Below are positions 52,338-61,733 of a stretch of DNA of 64,000 nt, piece by piece (the first letter of the stretch is position 1; every line of letters begins with the position of its first letter). The position numbers and the translations under genes were made by a program. The notes under the pieces are model-generated. The model was given only the letters and a program-made list of their open reading frames with translations, did no database searches and had not been told where the DNA came from. This DNA comes from Flavobacterium cheniae (GTDB lineage: Bacteria; Bacteroidota; Bacteroidia; Flavobacteriales; Flavobacteriaceae). The DNA lies in NCBI RefSeq assembly GCF_004363695.1, contig NZ_SNZC01000001.1, positions 490,150 through 554,149 on the forward strand. Direction: 5' to 3'.

Positions 52338-53099
52338 ATGTTAGAAATTGCTATTTATTTAGTCGTATTAATTATTTTAATCTTTGCAATGGTTAAACTA
52401 ATTGATAAATTTGTTACACCTGGAAATAAAAAAATATTCACTGCAGTATTGTGGGGAATTTCTATTTTTCTTGTATATTTAATATATTCTTCTATTATGA
52501 AACCTATTGCGTTTCAGAATGAAAAAGAAGCTCGTTATGAAGTTGCTGTTAAAACTATGTTAGACATTAAAAAACTTCAAACTGGTTATAAATCTGTTAA
52601 CGGGAAATATGCAGATACTTTTGAGGAATTAATCAAATTTGTAGAAAACGGACAATTTGAAATTATTTCTAGAAAAGATACTGCTGTTATTGATGCTGCT
52701 AAAAATGCTGCTTTTGGTATCACTGTTGGTGCTGATGGTGTTGGTGGTTTCTTTAAAGATGAAGTAATCATTACTAAATTAGGTTCTGTATCTGTTAAAG
52801 ATTCATTATTCAAAAACTCTGATCGTTACAAAAGACTTAATGTTGTAAAAGTTGGTGGAGTTGAAGTTCCAGTATCTATGAAAACAGGAGTTGTTAGTAG
52901 AAACGATATGAATCTTTCTGTATTCCAAGCTATTATTGACAAAAATGCTTTATTAAAAGATTTAGATCAAGAATTAGTAAAACAAGAAAATAAAGTTGAG
53001 TCTATTGACGAAATCAATGGTCCACAAATTATTTTAGGTTCACTAGAAGAAGTAACTCTTACTGGAAACTGGCCAAAAAAATATGGTAATAACGAATAA
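52338..53099 (+). CDS. Hypothetical membrane protein upstream of DUF3822
   Basis: A 253-residue protein with two N-terminal membrane helices (about 3-22, 35-52) and an extracytoplasmic domain. I recognise no family. It overlaps the DUF3822 gene by 17 bp and so leads a three-gene operon ending in rsmD. Confidence 0.7.
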   Translation: MLEIAIYLVVLIILIFAMVKLIDKFVTPGNKKIFTAVLWGISIFLVYLIYSSIMKPIAFQNEKEARYEVAVKTMLDIKKLQTGYKSVNGKYADTFEELIKFVENGQFEIISRKDTAVIDAAKNAAFGITVGADGVGGFFKDEVIITKLGSVSVKDSLFKNSDRYKRLNVVKVGGVEVPVSMKTGVVSRNDMNLSVFQAIIDKNALLKDLDQELVKQENKVESIDEINGPQIILGSLEEVTLTGNWPKKYGNNE

Positions 53100-53895
53100 C
53101 GACATTACTCAAAAAACATACAAAAAGTTGTCCATTCAGGTTTCCTTGAGTGGACTTTCTTTTTGTGTCTTTGATTTAATTTCTAATAAGGTAATGACCA
53201 CTATGTCAATTCCCTTTGAGAAAAATAAAGTAATGGAAGAACAATTGTGGCGAACTTTTGTCGATTATCCAATTCTTACCAAATCATATGACGAGGTAAT
53301 GGTTATACATGACAACAACCTAAATGCTTTTGTTCCTACTTCCCTATTCGACGCTAACTTTTTAGCGAGTTATTTGCAATACAATACCAAAGTTTTTGAA
53401 ACTGATTTTTTTACACATGATGTTATTTTTCCATATGAAATGAATAACATTTATGTCCCTTTCGTTAATATCAACAACTTCCTTTTAGATCAATATGAAA
53501 CTTTTGAATACCAAAATTCGAATTCTGTTTTGGTAAAACAACTACTCGATTCATCTAAAAACAAAGAAGAAAAGCAAGTTTTTGTTCATGTACAAAAAGA
53601 ACATTTTGAACTAATTGTGGTTAAAAATCAACAATTGATTCTTTTCAACTCTTTTCAATACAAAACACCAGAAGATTTTATTTACTATATTTTATTCACT
53701 TGCGAACAATTACAACTAAATCCTGAAACAATTTTGGTTCAAATATTAGGAAATTGTTCTGAAGACGATGCTTACTTTAAAATAGCTTTCCAATACATTA
53801 GAAATTGTAGTTTATTAGATGTTTCTAACAAAACTTCAATCTTAGATGTTACGCCCACTGCTTTAAGAAATCACTTTATATTATATCATTCATGA
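53083..53895 (+). CDS. DUF3822 family protein
   Basis: A 270-residue protein of DUF3822, found in Bacteroidetes next to rsmD. Its two halves resemble an actin/PilM-like ATPase fold (LSIQVSLSGLSFCVFDL, and VQILGNCSEDDAYF), though no function is established. Overlaps genes on both sides. Confidence 0.82.
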   Translation: MVITNNDITQKTYKKLSIQVSLSGLSFCVFDLISNKVMTTMSIPFEKNKVMEEQLWRTFVDYPILTKSYDEVMVIHDNNLNAFVPTSLFDANFLASYLQYNTKVFETDFFTHDVIFPYEMNNIYVPFVNINNFLLDQYETFEYQNSNSVLVKQLLDSSKNKEEKQVFVHVQKEHFELIVVKNQQLILFNSFQYKTPEDFIYYILFTCEQLQLNPETILVQILGNCSEDDAYFKIAFQYIRNCSLLDVSNKTSILDVTPTALRNHFILYHS

Positions 53896-54470
53896 GAATT
53901 ATCTCCGGAAAACACAAAGGGCGTAGATTAGTTGCTCCTAAAAATTTACCTGTTCGTCCTACAACAGATATGTGTAAGGAATCGTTGTTCAATATTCTGA
54001 ATAACTATTTTAATTTACATGGATTAAAAGTGCTTGACTTATTTGCAGGAACTGGTAATATCAGTTACGAATTTGCTTCTCGTGGTGCTGGACCAATTAC
54101 AAGTGTGGATGGCGATATGGGTTGTGTAAATTTCATTAAAAAAACTTCAACCGATTTAGATTTAGATATCAGCGTTATCAAAAGTGATGTTTTTAAATTC
54201 TTAGAAAAAAGTAAAACGAGTTATGACATCATTTTTGCTGATCCTCCTTATGATTTAGGTCAAGAAAATTTTGAAAAAATTATTCAGCTTATTTTTGAAA
54301 ACGAAATTTTAGACGAAGAAGGTATGTTGATTGTAGAACATTCAAAACATACGAAACTAGAACACCTAACAAATTTCTCATTTTCGAAAAGTTATGGCGG
54401 TTCAGTATTTTCTTTTTATGAATTTGAAAGCGACGAAGAAGAAGATATTGAAGAGGAAGATGAAGGGTAA
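53892..54470 (+). CDS. rsmD: 16S rRNA (guanine966-N2)-methyltransferase
   Basis: A 192-residue RsmD: RIISGKHKGRRL at the start, LDLFAGTGNISYE (SAM site) and ADPPYDLG (catalytic NPPY-like motif). Methylates G966 of 16S rRNA. The acidic C-terminal tail is an add-on. It is last in its operon and convergent with rnpB. Confidence 0.93.
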   Translation: MRIISGKHKGRRLVAPKNLPVRPTTDMCKESLFNILNNYFNLHGLKVLDLFAGTGNISYEFASRGAGPITSVDGDMGCVNFIKKTSTDLDLDISVIKSDVFKFLEKSKTSYDIIFADPPYDLGQENFEKIIQLIFENEILDEEGMLIVEHSKHTKLEHLTNFSFSKSYGGSVFSFYEFESDEEEDIEEEDEG

Positions 54471-54491
54471 AATCTTCAAAAAATAAAAAAA

Positions 54492-54805
54492 GCAGACCTA
54501 TAAGCCGGATTCTGTCTCCGATAAATCGGAGCCTTATCATTTATCTAGATCCCGCATTACTACGTGACTCAAGCTGTCTACCCTTCAACATCGGACGAGT
54601 CGCCCTTATTCTGATTGCTCAGAAACTGCTGATATACTTGACATTTCACCGCATAGAGTTTACCTGGTTTCACTACAGCATTACCTGTACATACTTTCTG
54701 TTGCACTTGTCCTCGCCTTTCAACGGACGGGCGTTACCCGCTATGCTACTCTTTGGTGTCCGGACTTTCCTACCATGCTTACACACGGACGATAAGGCGG
54801 TCTGC
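54492..54805 (-). ncRNA. rnpB: RNase P RNA
   Basis: About 314 nt on the minus strand. The 5' and 3' ends pair (GCAGACC/GGTCTGC, helix P1). Conserved core segments are present: GGAAAGTCCGGAC near the 5' end, GAAAGGCGAGGACAAG-type J region, and the 3' ACAGAATCCGGCTTATAG. It is somewhat shorter than the 377-nt E. coli RNA. A -7 box TAAGTTTG at 54810-54817 places the start near 54805. A T-run after the 3' end probably terminates it. Confidence 0.95.
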
Positions 54806-54925
54806 GGTGCAAACTTACAATAAAATATAATGGTTTTTTAACTTTTATTCAAAGAGTTTAACGTTTTATAGGGTATTTGCCCAAATTAAAAACTGTAAAT
54901 TTATATGCCCTTAACAATCAATATC

Positions 54926-55234
54926 ATGACAAACATATATAAGTACGCATCCGTTTCAGTTGCATTAAAACAATTGAGAAAAGAAGGTTTTACATACGAT
55001 TTTAATCAAAATTCAGAAGAAATTATTTTACATCCCGAAAATTATATTGTAAATCAAATTTATCAATATGAAGGAAATTCAAGTCCAGATGATAGTGCAA
55101 TCGTTTATGCTATTGTTTCAAAATTTGGACTAAAAGGTGTTTTTGTGACAGGTTCTTCTGCAAATTCTGTAGATGAAAATGCTCATTTTATTTCAAAATT
55201 AGTAATAAAAAACAGAAACGACACCCATTTATAA
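54926..55234 (+). CDS. Small conserved hypothetical protein
   Basis: A 102-residue protein from MTNIYKYASVSVALKQL (a weaker in-frame start lies 7 codons upstream). It resembles short Bacteroidetes proteins sometimes labelled phosphoribosylpyrophosphate synthetase, a name not supported by any PRPP motif here. FEG-like GNSSPDDSAIVYAI is the best conserved part. Function unknown. Confidence 0.65.
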   Translation: MTNIYKYASVSVALKQLRKEGFTYDFNQNSEEIILHPENYIVNQIYQYEGNSSPDDSAIVYAIVSKFGLKGVFVTGSSANSVDENAHFISKLVIKNRNDTHL

Positions 55235-55348
55235 TCCCAATTTTTCTTAGTAAATTGTGAATAACTTTTATAAAGATTCTTTTTAAATTGGATTTTGGAA
55301 CTTGCTTTTTGGAATTTCACAACCTATATTTGTAAATCAATAATTCGT

Positions 55349-57111
55349 ATGGAACAATTTATAGTATCTGCCAGAAAATACCGTCCGCAAACATTTAAAG
55401 ATGTTGTCGGTCAGCAGGCTATTACCAATACTTTATTGAATGCTATTGAAACCAATCACTTAGCACAAGCCTTATTGTTTACTGGACCTCGTGGGGTTGG
55501 AAAAACTACTTGTGCCCGTATTTTAGCTCGAAAAATCAATCAAGAAGGTTATGATGACCCGTATGAAGATTTTTCGTTTAATGTATTCGAATTAGATGCA
55601 GCTTCTAACAATGGTGTTGATGATATTAGAAGTATTATCGACCAAGTGAGAATACCTCCACAAACTGGAAAATATAAGGTTTATATCATCGACGAGGTGC
55701 ATATGCTTTCTCAAGCGGCTTTTAATGCTTTCCTGAAAACATTAGAAGAACCGCCTAAACATGCCATTTTTATTTTAGCGACTACTGAAAAACATAAAAT
55801 TATTCCGACGATTTTATCGCGTTGTCAAATATTTGATTTCAAAAGAATTACGGTTAAAGATGCGAAAGAACATTTAGCCGAAATTGCTAAAGAACAAGGT
55901 GTTGCTTACGAAGATGATGCTTTGCACATTATTGCTCAAAAGGCAGATGGCGCTATGCGTGATGCTTTGTCGATTTTTGACCGAGTAGTTTCGTATTGTG
56001 GGAATAATTTAACTAGACAAGCCGTTACCGAAAATTTAAACGTTTTAGATTTTGAATATTACATCAGAATCACCGATTTAATTTTAGAAAATAAAATTCC
56101 GGATTTATTAGTTGCTTATAATGATATTTTAGCAAAAGGTTTTGACGGACATCATTTTATTGCAGGTTTGGCATCGCATTTTAGAGATTTATTGGTTTGT
56201 AAAAATCCGGCAACTTTACCTTTATTAGAAGCTGGCGAACAAGCGCAAGCTTTATATGCAGCACAATCGCACAAAGCCATGCACGATTTCTTGATAAAAG
56301 GAATTGAATTAGCAAACGAATGCGATTTGAAATTTAAAGTCAGTCAAAATCAGCGACTTTTAGTTGAACTTTGTTTGATGCAATTAGCCTCTATCACTTT
56401 TGATGGAGAAAAAAAAAAGTAGCTAAATTTATCATTCCGGCTACTTATTACAAGAACAACTCCTACTCTATTACTGAAGTTCCAACGATTAAAACGCAAA
56501 TTCCAACAGAGGAAACAAAACCTGTTGTAGTTGCTGAAACAGTTGTGAAAGAACCTGAAGTTGCAGAAATACCTCAAATTCAAAATGAAGTAGTTGCTCC
56601 AATTGTTCCTGAAATTCCAAAACCGGTTTTAACGAATTTAAATCCGACAGGAACAAAAGTTTCGGCACTTTCATTAGCGAGTATTAAAGCTAAAAAAGAC
56701 TTAGAAGCCCAACAAAATCAGCATCAAAAGCACAAAGAAGAATTGCCTTCGGAAGTTTTTAACGAAACTGATATGTTGTTGCAATGGAATAAATTTGCGC
56801 AAAAAATGACGGATTCTGGAAAGCGTTTAATGGCGACTTACATGCAAATGAACGATCCAACCTTAAACGGAACCACCATAACTTTAGAACTTCCAAATCA
56901 AAGTACAAAAGAGGAATTTTTAACGGGTTGTCATGAATTAATAGGTTATTTAAGAGGAAAATTACACAACCACGATATAACCATTGAAGTAGTGGTTAAT
57001 GAAACCGTTGAAAACAAATACGCTTTTACACCACAAGAAAAATTTGAACGTTTAAAACAAATTAATCCTACGATTGAATTGTTGAGAAAGACGTTTGATT
57101 TGGATGTTTAA
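55349..57111 (+). CDS. dnaX: DNA polymerase III subunits gamma and tau, read by frameshift
   Basis: The first frame (357 residues, ending TAG at 56422) has the clamp-loader ATPase: Walker A GPRGVGKTT, DEVHML, and sensor SRCQIFDF. The usual zinc-binding cysteines are absent. At 56409-56418 lies a run of ten A; a -1 shift there joins it to the downstream frame (VAKFIIPATYY... to the stop at 57111), giving a full tau of about 587 residues with Pro/Glu linker and polymerase-binding tail. Without a shift, a gamma-like short form results. This mirrors programmed frameshifting in E. coli dnaX and transcriptional slippage in Thermus dnaX. A homopolymer sequencing error is the alternative. Confidence 0.88.
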
Positions 57112-57259
57112 GGAAAATATACTAGTTGTTAAATTTCTGCTGCTCGATATTAGAGATGTTTACAAAATGATAATTTTCTGTGAAAGATAAATATTTTTGT
57201 GAAAAATGTCAAGATAATAAAGCAATCCATTCATTGTTACAGATCATTTTTATATGGAG

Positions 57260-57886
57260 TTATTGTAGAGGCTCTTTTTTTTCAAACTTTTTAGTTGTCT
57301 CATTAAGAATGTAAATTTCAGGCTTACAAAATATACAGTCATTATAATAATAATTTTCTTCTTCTGGCGGATTGATAATTAACATTCTACTGTTTTTTTT
57401 ATACTCTGAACCAACTGACGAATCCGGAGCATCATATATTTTTCCGGTTCTTCTGTCAATAAGTACATTCATTTGACAAGGACTTCCACAGCCCCATGTC
57501 GCAAAAGTGTAATGTCCGGCAAAAAGATTTTCAGAATCATTATAACATTCTCTAATTACAGTTCTGAATTGTTTTCCTAATTCATGAGAATCTAAGTCAA
57601 GTTTAGCTTTGACATTTTCAATATTAACTTTATAATCATCAAAAGCTATATATGGTTCAAATTTTATTAGAACTCTTCTAATTTTATCTTTCTGAATAGT
57701 TGTATCTCCATAAAGAATTACATTACCTTCATTTAATATAGTATCAAATAAAGGTTTTGTTTTCTCTTTCTTGTGATATGATTTAGTAGTATCTGATTTA
57801 ATTTCTGATGTAAAGATTTTATCATTTTTATCAGTGCATGACAAAAATAAAAGAAGTATAGCTAAACAAAAGAAGTGTTTTGACAT
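57260..57886 (-). CDS. Hypothetical lipoprotein
   Basis: A 208-residue protein with a lipoprotein signal (FFCLAILLLFLSC). The body contains a Cys-containing TFATWGCGSPCQMNVLID segment and ends with C-x2-C (CIFCKPE), so disulfide or metal binding is possible. No family recognised. It follows the ppx gene by 27 bp on the same strand. Confidence 0.6.
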   Translation of the reverse strand: MSKHFFCLAILLLFLSCTDKNDKIFTSEIKSDTTKSYHKKEKTKPLFDTILNEGNVILYGDTTIQKDKIRRVLIKFEPYIAFDDYKVNIENVKAKLDLDSHELGKQFRTVIRECYNDSENLFAGHYTFATWGCGSPCQMNVLIDRRTGKIYDAPDSSVGSEYKKNSRMLIINPPEEENYYYNDCIFCKPEIYILNETTKKFEKKEPLQ

Positions 57887-57913
57887 AATTACATATAATT
57901 AATATAAACAACA

Positions 57914-58804
57914 TCAAATCTTCCCATAATACATCGCTTTCACGATACCATCGGATAACCCAATTTTTGGCACATAGATGTTTCTTGCTCCACTCCATTT
58001 CATGGCATTTAGATAAATACGTGTTGCTGGAATAATTACATCGGCGCGGTCTGGGTTAAGACCTAAATCGGCAATACGTTGTTCGTATGTCATGCTGTTC
58101 AACTTTTGATATTGCGATTGCACATACATGTATGACAGCGGTTTGTCTTGGTTTTTCTCCGATAATTTGAATAATTTATTGATGTTTCCACCAGAACCAA
58201 TTAGCGTAATATTTTCAAATGGTTCCACATTGGCTTTAATCCATTTTTCCATTTCTTGCCAAACGATATCGTTAACCATTTCATTTAACAAACGAACGGT
58301 TCCGTTTTTAAATGATTTGGAGGCAATAATTTTTCCTTCAAAAAATAGAGAAAATTCGGTGCTTCCACCACCAACATCTACATATAAATAGGCTTTATCA
58401 GAAGTTATGAATTGTTTTAAATCGGAAGCGGCAATAATAGCTGCTTCTTTTTTACCATCAATAACATCAATTTTAATATCGGCTTTTTTCTTAATGATTT
58501 CGACAACTTCTTTTCCATTATAGGCTTCTCGCATAGCTGAAGTAGCACAAGCACGATATTGTTCTACTTTATGAACTTTCATTAATAGTTTGAAAGCTTT
58601 CATAGCATCAACCATTCGGTCAATATTTTCTTCCGAAATTTCGCCAACCGTAAACGCATCTTGACCCAAACGGATTGGAACACGAACTAAGGAACTTTTG
58701 TTGAATTGTGGAGCGCAACCTTCTTGCTCTACGATATTAGTTACCAACAACCTCATGGCATTGGAACCGATATCGATAGCCGCATATTTTTTTATTGTAA
58801 TCAT
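57914..58804 (-). CDS. ppx: Exopolyphosphatase / GppA family
   Basis: A 296-residue Ppx/GppA protein with the actin-like ATPase motifs IDIGSNAMRLLV and YVDVGGGSTEFSL. Short type without the C-terminal HD domain. It degrades polyphosphate or pppGpp. It lies 10 bp downstream of ppk1, so synthesis and breakdown genes are cotranscribed. Confidence 0.9.
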   Translation of the reverse strand: MITIKKYAAIDIGSNAMRLLVTNIVEQEGCAPQFNKSSLVRVPIRLGQDAFTVGEISEENIDRMVDAMKAFKLLMKVHKVEQYRACATSAMREAYNGKEVVEIIKKKADIKIDVIDGKKEAAIIAASDLKQFITSDKAYLYVDVGGGSTEFSLFFEGKIIASKSFKNGTVRLLNEMVNDIVWQEMEKWIKANVEPFENITLIGSGGNINKLFKLSEKNQDKPLSYMYVQSQYQKLNSMTYEQRIADLGLNPDRADVIIPATRIYLNAMKWSGARNIYVPKIGLSDGIVKAMYYGKI

Positions 58805-58814
58805 TTATTTGTAA

Positions 58815-60899
58815 TTATTGCAACTCTTCTGCAATTACTTCTAATTTGTTTTGGTAATAATTGTACATTTCTTGTTGGGCTCTGAATGGTTTTTCATCGC
58901 CACGTTTTCTGTACTGATTTAGTAAATCGGCTGAATGAATACGGGCTTTCACATTAGCTTTCCAACCTATTTCGAACGTTTCGATTAATTCTTTTTTAAT
59001 CTCTGGGTCATAAATCGGACACGTTACTTCTACCCTTGCATCTAAATTACGAGTCATAAAATCGGCTGATGAAATGAAAACTTCAGGATCGCCTGCATTT
59101 CCGAAAATATAAATTCGGGAATGTTCTAAATAATTATCAACGATACTTATCGCTTCAATATTTTCGCTTAATCCTTTTACACCTGGAATTAAACAGCAAA
59201 TTCCTCTAATGATCAATTGAACTTTTACTCCAGCTTTACTGGCTTCATACAATTTATCCGTCATTTTAAAATCAGATATACTGTTCATTTTCAATTTGAT
59301 ATAGGCTTCTCTTCCAGAAAGGGCATTTAAAATTTCTCTGTCGATTAACTTGTTAAAACGAGTTCGGGTATAATGTGGCGAAACTATTAAATGTTTGTAA
59401 CGATGAACTCGATAATTCACATCAAAGAAATCGAAAATCTTTGCAGCGTCTTTCAAAATTTCAACATTACTTGTAAAAAGCGTAACATCAGTATACACTT
59501 TTGCCGAATTTTCATTGAAATTTCCAGTTGAAACTAATCCGTAACGTTTAACTCTTCCATCTTCAATGCGTTCGATTACACAAATTTTACTGTGAACTTT
59601 TAAACCTTTAACTCCAAAAATCAATTCGATGCCTTCGGTTTGCATTTGTTCGGAATACGAAATGTTGCTTTCTTCATCAAAACGCGCTTGTAATTCGATT
59701 TGAACGGTTACTTTTTTTCCGTTTTTAGCAGCATTAATCAAAGAACTCACGATTTGCGAATTCTTAGCCAAACGATATAAGGTAATTTTTATAGAAGCTA
59801 CTTTTGGATCTAAAGCGGCTTCACGTAAAAATTTAATGATATAGGAAAAAGACTGATATGGTGCATAAAGCAAGTAATCTTTCTTTTTGATTCGTTCTAA
59901 AATACTACCTTCTAATGATAATCCTGGAACTGGTAATGGTAGATTTTCTCTGTATAATAAATCGTATCGTCCTAAATTTGGGAAGTTCATATAATCTCTA
60001 CGATTGTGATATCTTCCTCCTGGAATAATACTATCAGAACTTAAAATGTTCATTCCTTTTAGGAAAAACTCCAAAGTATCTTTTCCAATAGCTTGATCGT
60101 AAACAAAACGAACAGGTTCTCCAACTCTTCTTTCTTTAACCGAGTTGGAAATCTTTTCCATTAAACTTTTACTCAAATCACTATCGAATTCCAACTGAGC
60201 ATCACGGGTAATTTTAATCATGTTAGCCGAAATGCTTTCATAATCAAAAATATTAAATATACTATTTAAGTTAAGACGTATAACATCATCTAAAAGAATA
60301 ATATACTGCTTTTCAGAATTTGAAGGTAAAACTACAAATCGGTTTATTGTATGCGGAATTTCGATAACAGCGTAACGGACTTCTTTTTGCGAAGTTTCCG
60401 AATTCATTACTAATTTTATGGCTAAATATCCAGAAGTATCTTTTAAAAGAGGAAATTCTTCTAAGTCATTTAACATGATGGTTACTACAGCCGGACTTAC
60501 CTTTTGAATGAAATAATCGTGAATAAAAATCTCTTGGTCTTTAGTTACTTGCTTTTCGTTAATAATATAGATATTCTCTTTCTCTAGCTTTTTTTCAATT
60601 TCACTTAATATGCGTAAACTTTCCGATTGTTGTTCGATTACAATGTCGGTAATTTCTTTAAGTAATTGCTCAGCTGGAACACCCAGAATTTTTTCGGTTT
60701 CAGTAGTTTCAAGGCTCATACGACGAATGGCCGCGTAACGAACTCTGAAAAACTCATCTAAATTATTGGAAAAAATTCCAAGAAAACGAAATCTATCTAA
60801 TAAAGGTACATTCTCATCATTAGCTTCTTGAAGTACTCTTGCGTTAAATGTTAACCAACTTTTTTCTCTATCTATATAGTTATTTGTAGGATTGTTCAT
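58815..60899 (-). CDS. ppk1: Polyphosphate kinase 1
   Basis: A 694-residue PPK1 from MNNPTNNYIDREKSWL. It has the N domain (SWLTFNARVLQEA), the catalytic histidine motif KVHSKICVIER that is autophosphorylated, and a second His motif EHSRIYIF. It polymerises ATP gamma-phosphate into polyP. It overlaps sixA by 20 bp and is followed closely by ppx. Confidence 0.95.
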   Translation of the reverse strand: MNNPTNNYIDREKSWLTFNARVLQEANDENVPLLDRFRFLGIFSNNLDEFFRVRYAAIRRMSLETTETEKILGVPAEQLLKEITDIVIEQQSESLRILSEIEKKLEKENIYIINEKQVTKDQEIFIHDYFIQKVSPAVVTIMLNDLEEFPLLKDTSGYLAIKLVMNSETSQKEVRYAVIEIPHTINRFVVLPSNSEKQYIILLDDVIRLNLNSIFNIFDYESISANMIKITRDAQLEFDSDLSKSLMEKISNSVKERRVGEPVRFVYDQAIGKDTLEFFLKGMNILSSDSIIPGGRYHNRRDYMNFPNLGRYDLLYRENLPLPVPGLSLEGSILERIKKKDYLLYAPYQSFSYIIKFLREAALDPKVASIKITLYRLAKNSQIVSSLINAAKNGKKVTVQIELQARFDEESNISYSEQMQTEGIELIFGVKGLKVHSKICVIERIEDGRVKRYGLVSTGNFNENSAKVYTDVTLFTSNVEILKDAAKIFDFFDVNYRVHRYKHLIVSPHYTRTRFNKLIDREILNALSGREAYIKLKMNSISDFKMTDKLYEASKAGVKVQLIIRGICCLIPGVKGLSENIEAISIVDNYLEHSRIYIFGNAGDPEVFISSADFMTRNLDARVEVTCPIYDPEIKKELIETFEIGWKANVKARIHSADLLNQYRKRGDEKPFRAQQEMYNYYQNKLEVIAEELQ

Positions 60900-61383
60900 T
60901 TTTAAACTGGCTTGGAAATAATGTTGCTTTAGTTTGTCCTTTTGATATGTTATTCCAATCATCGGTATCAAATTGCAAAGCAACCACTCCAGATGTTGGT
61001 ACATTATCTATATAAAGGTCTCCAAATTTATTAACAAATTTTGTAATAGCTTCATTATGTCCGAAAAGAATTAGACTATCATATGAATTTTCACATTTTT
61101 TTATGCTTTTTTCTAAGCTCTTAGCATCAAAAGTGTACAAATCCTCTGAAAAACGAATCGTTTCTAAAGGAATAGACAAGTATTGTGAAAAAATAAAAGC
61201 CGTTTCTTGTGTTCGTTTTGCTTTACTACACCAAACAATATACGAATTAGGTAAAATTTCTGGTGTTTTTGAAGCAATTAGATGTGCATCCTTAACACCT
61301 CGTTGAGAGATAGATCTATCAATATCCTGAACTGGAGCATCCCAACTTGATTTAGAATGTCTAATAAGTATTAAATTTTTCAT
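60880..61383 (-). CDS. sixA: SixA-like phosphohistidine phosphatase
   Basis: A 167-residue histidine phosphatase with the RHG-type motif LIRHSKSSWD and a second His in FGHNEAI. SixA removes phosphate from phosphohistidine. It is first in an operon with ppk1, whose reaction runs through a phosphohistidine, and the coding regions overlap by 20 bp. Confidence 0.88.
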   Translation of the reverse strand: MKNLILIRHSKSSWDAPVQDIDRSISQRGVKDAHLIASKTPEILPNSYIVWCSKAKRTQETAFIFSQYLSIPLETIRFSEDLYTFDAKSLEKSIKKCENSYDSLILFGHNEAITKFVNKFGDLYIDNVPTSGVVALQFDTDDWNNISKGQTKATLFPSQFKNEQSYK

Positions 61384-61733
61384 AGTTATTAGTTTAGAAA
61401 ATTAAATTACTCATTTTTTTTGAATTAGAAGTTAAAGCTTTTGCCAATTTTAAGTTAGTTAGTAGATTTTTTTAAACACTTTATCGAAAACACTGACCTA
61501 ATTGTAGCTAACTATTAGTTTTTGAGTAATTTAGCTCTAAGAAATTTCTACAATAGTTGCCCTAACTAGAACTTTAATTACTTTTTATAAGTAATAGATA
61601 TGTGTTAAAAAAGTTAATTTAAATTATTTTAAAAAAAAGATTACTCCCGTTTTAATTTCCCCCAACTATTAATCATTCACTACTCGTTTTTGGTCTATTT
61701 TTTCAATTATTGTTAAATTAAATCAAAACGTTC
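61384..61733. other. Intergenic region, no gene seen
   Basis: 350 bases between divergent sixA and the large adhesin gene. AT-rich; I see no ORF, RNA or clear operator, only presumed promoters for both sides. Confidence 0.5.
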
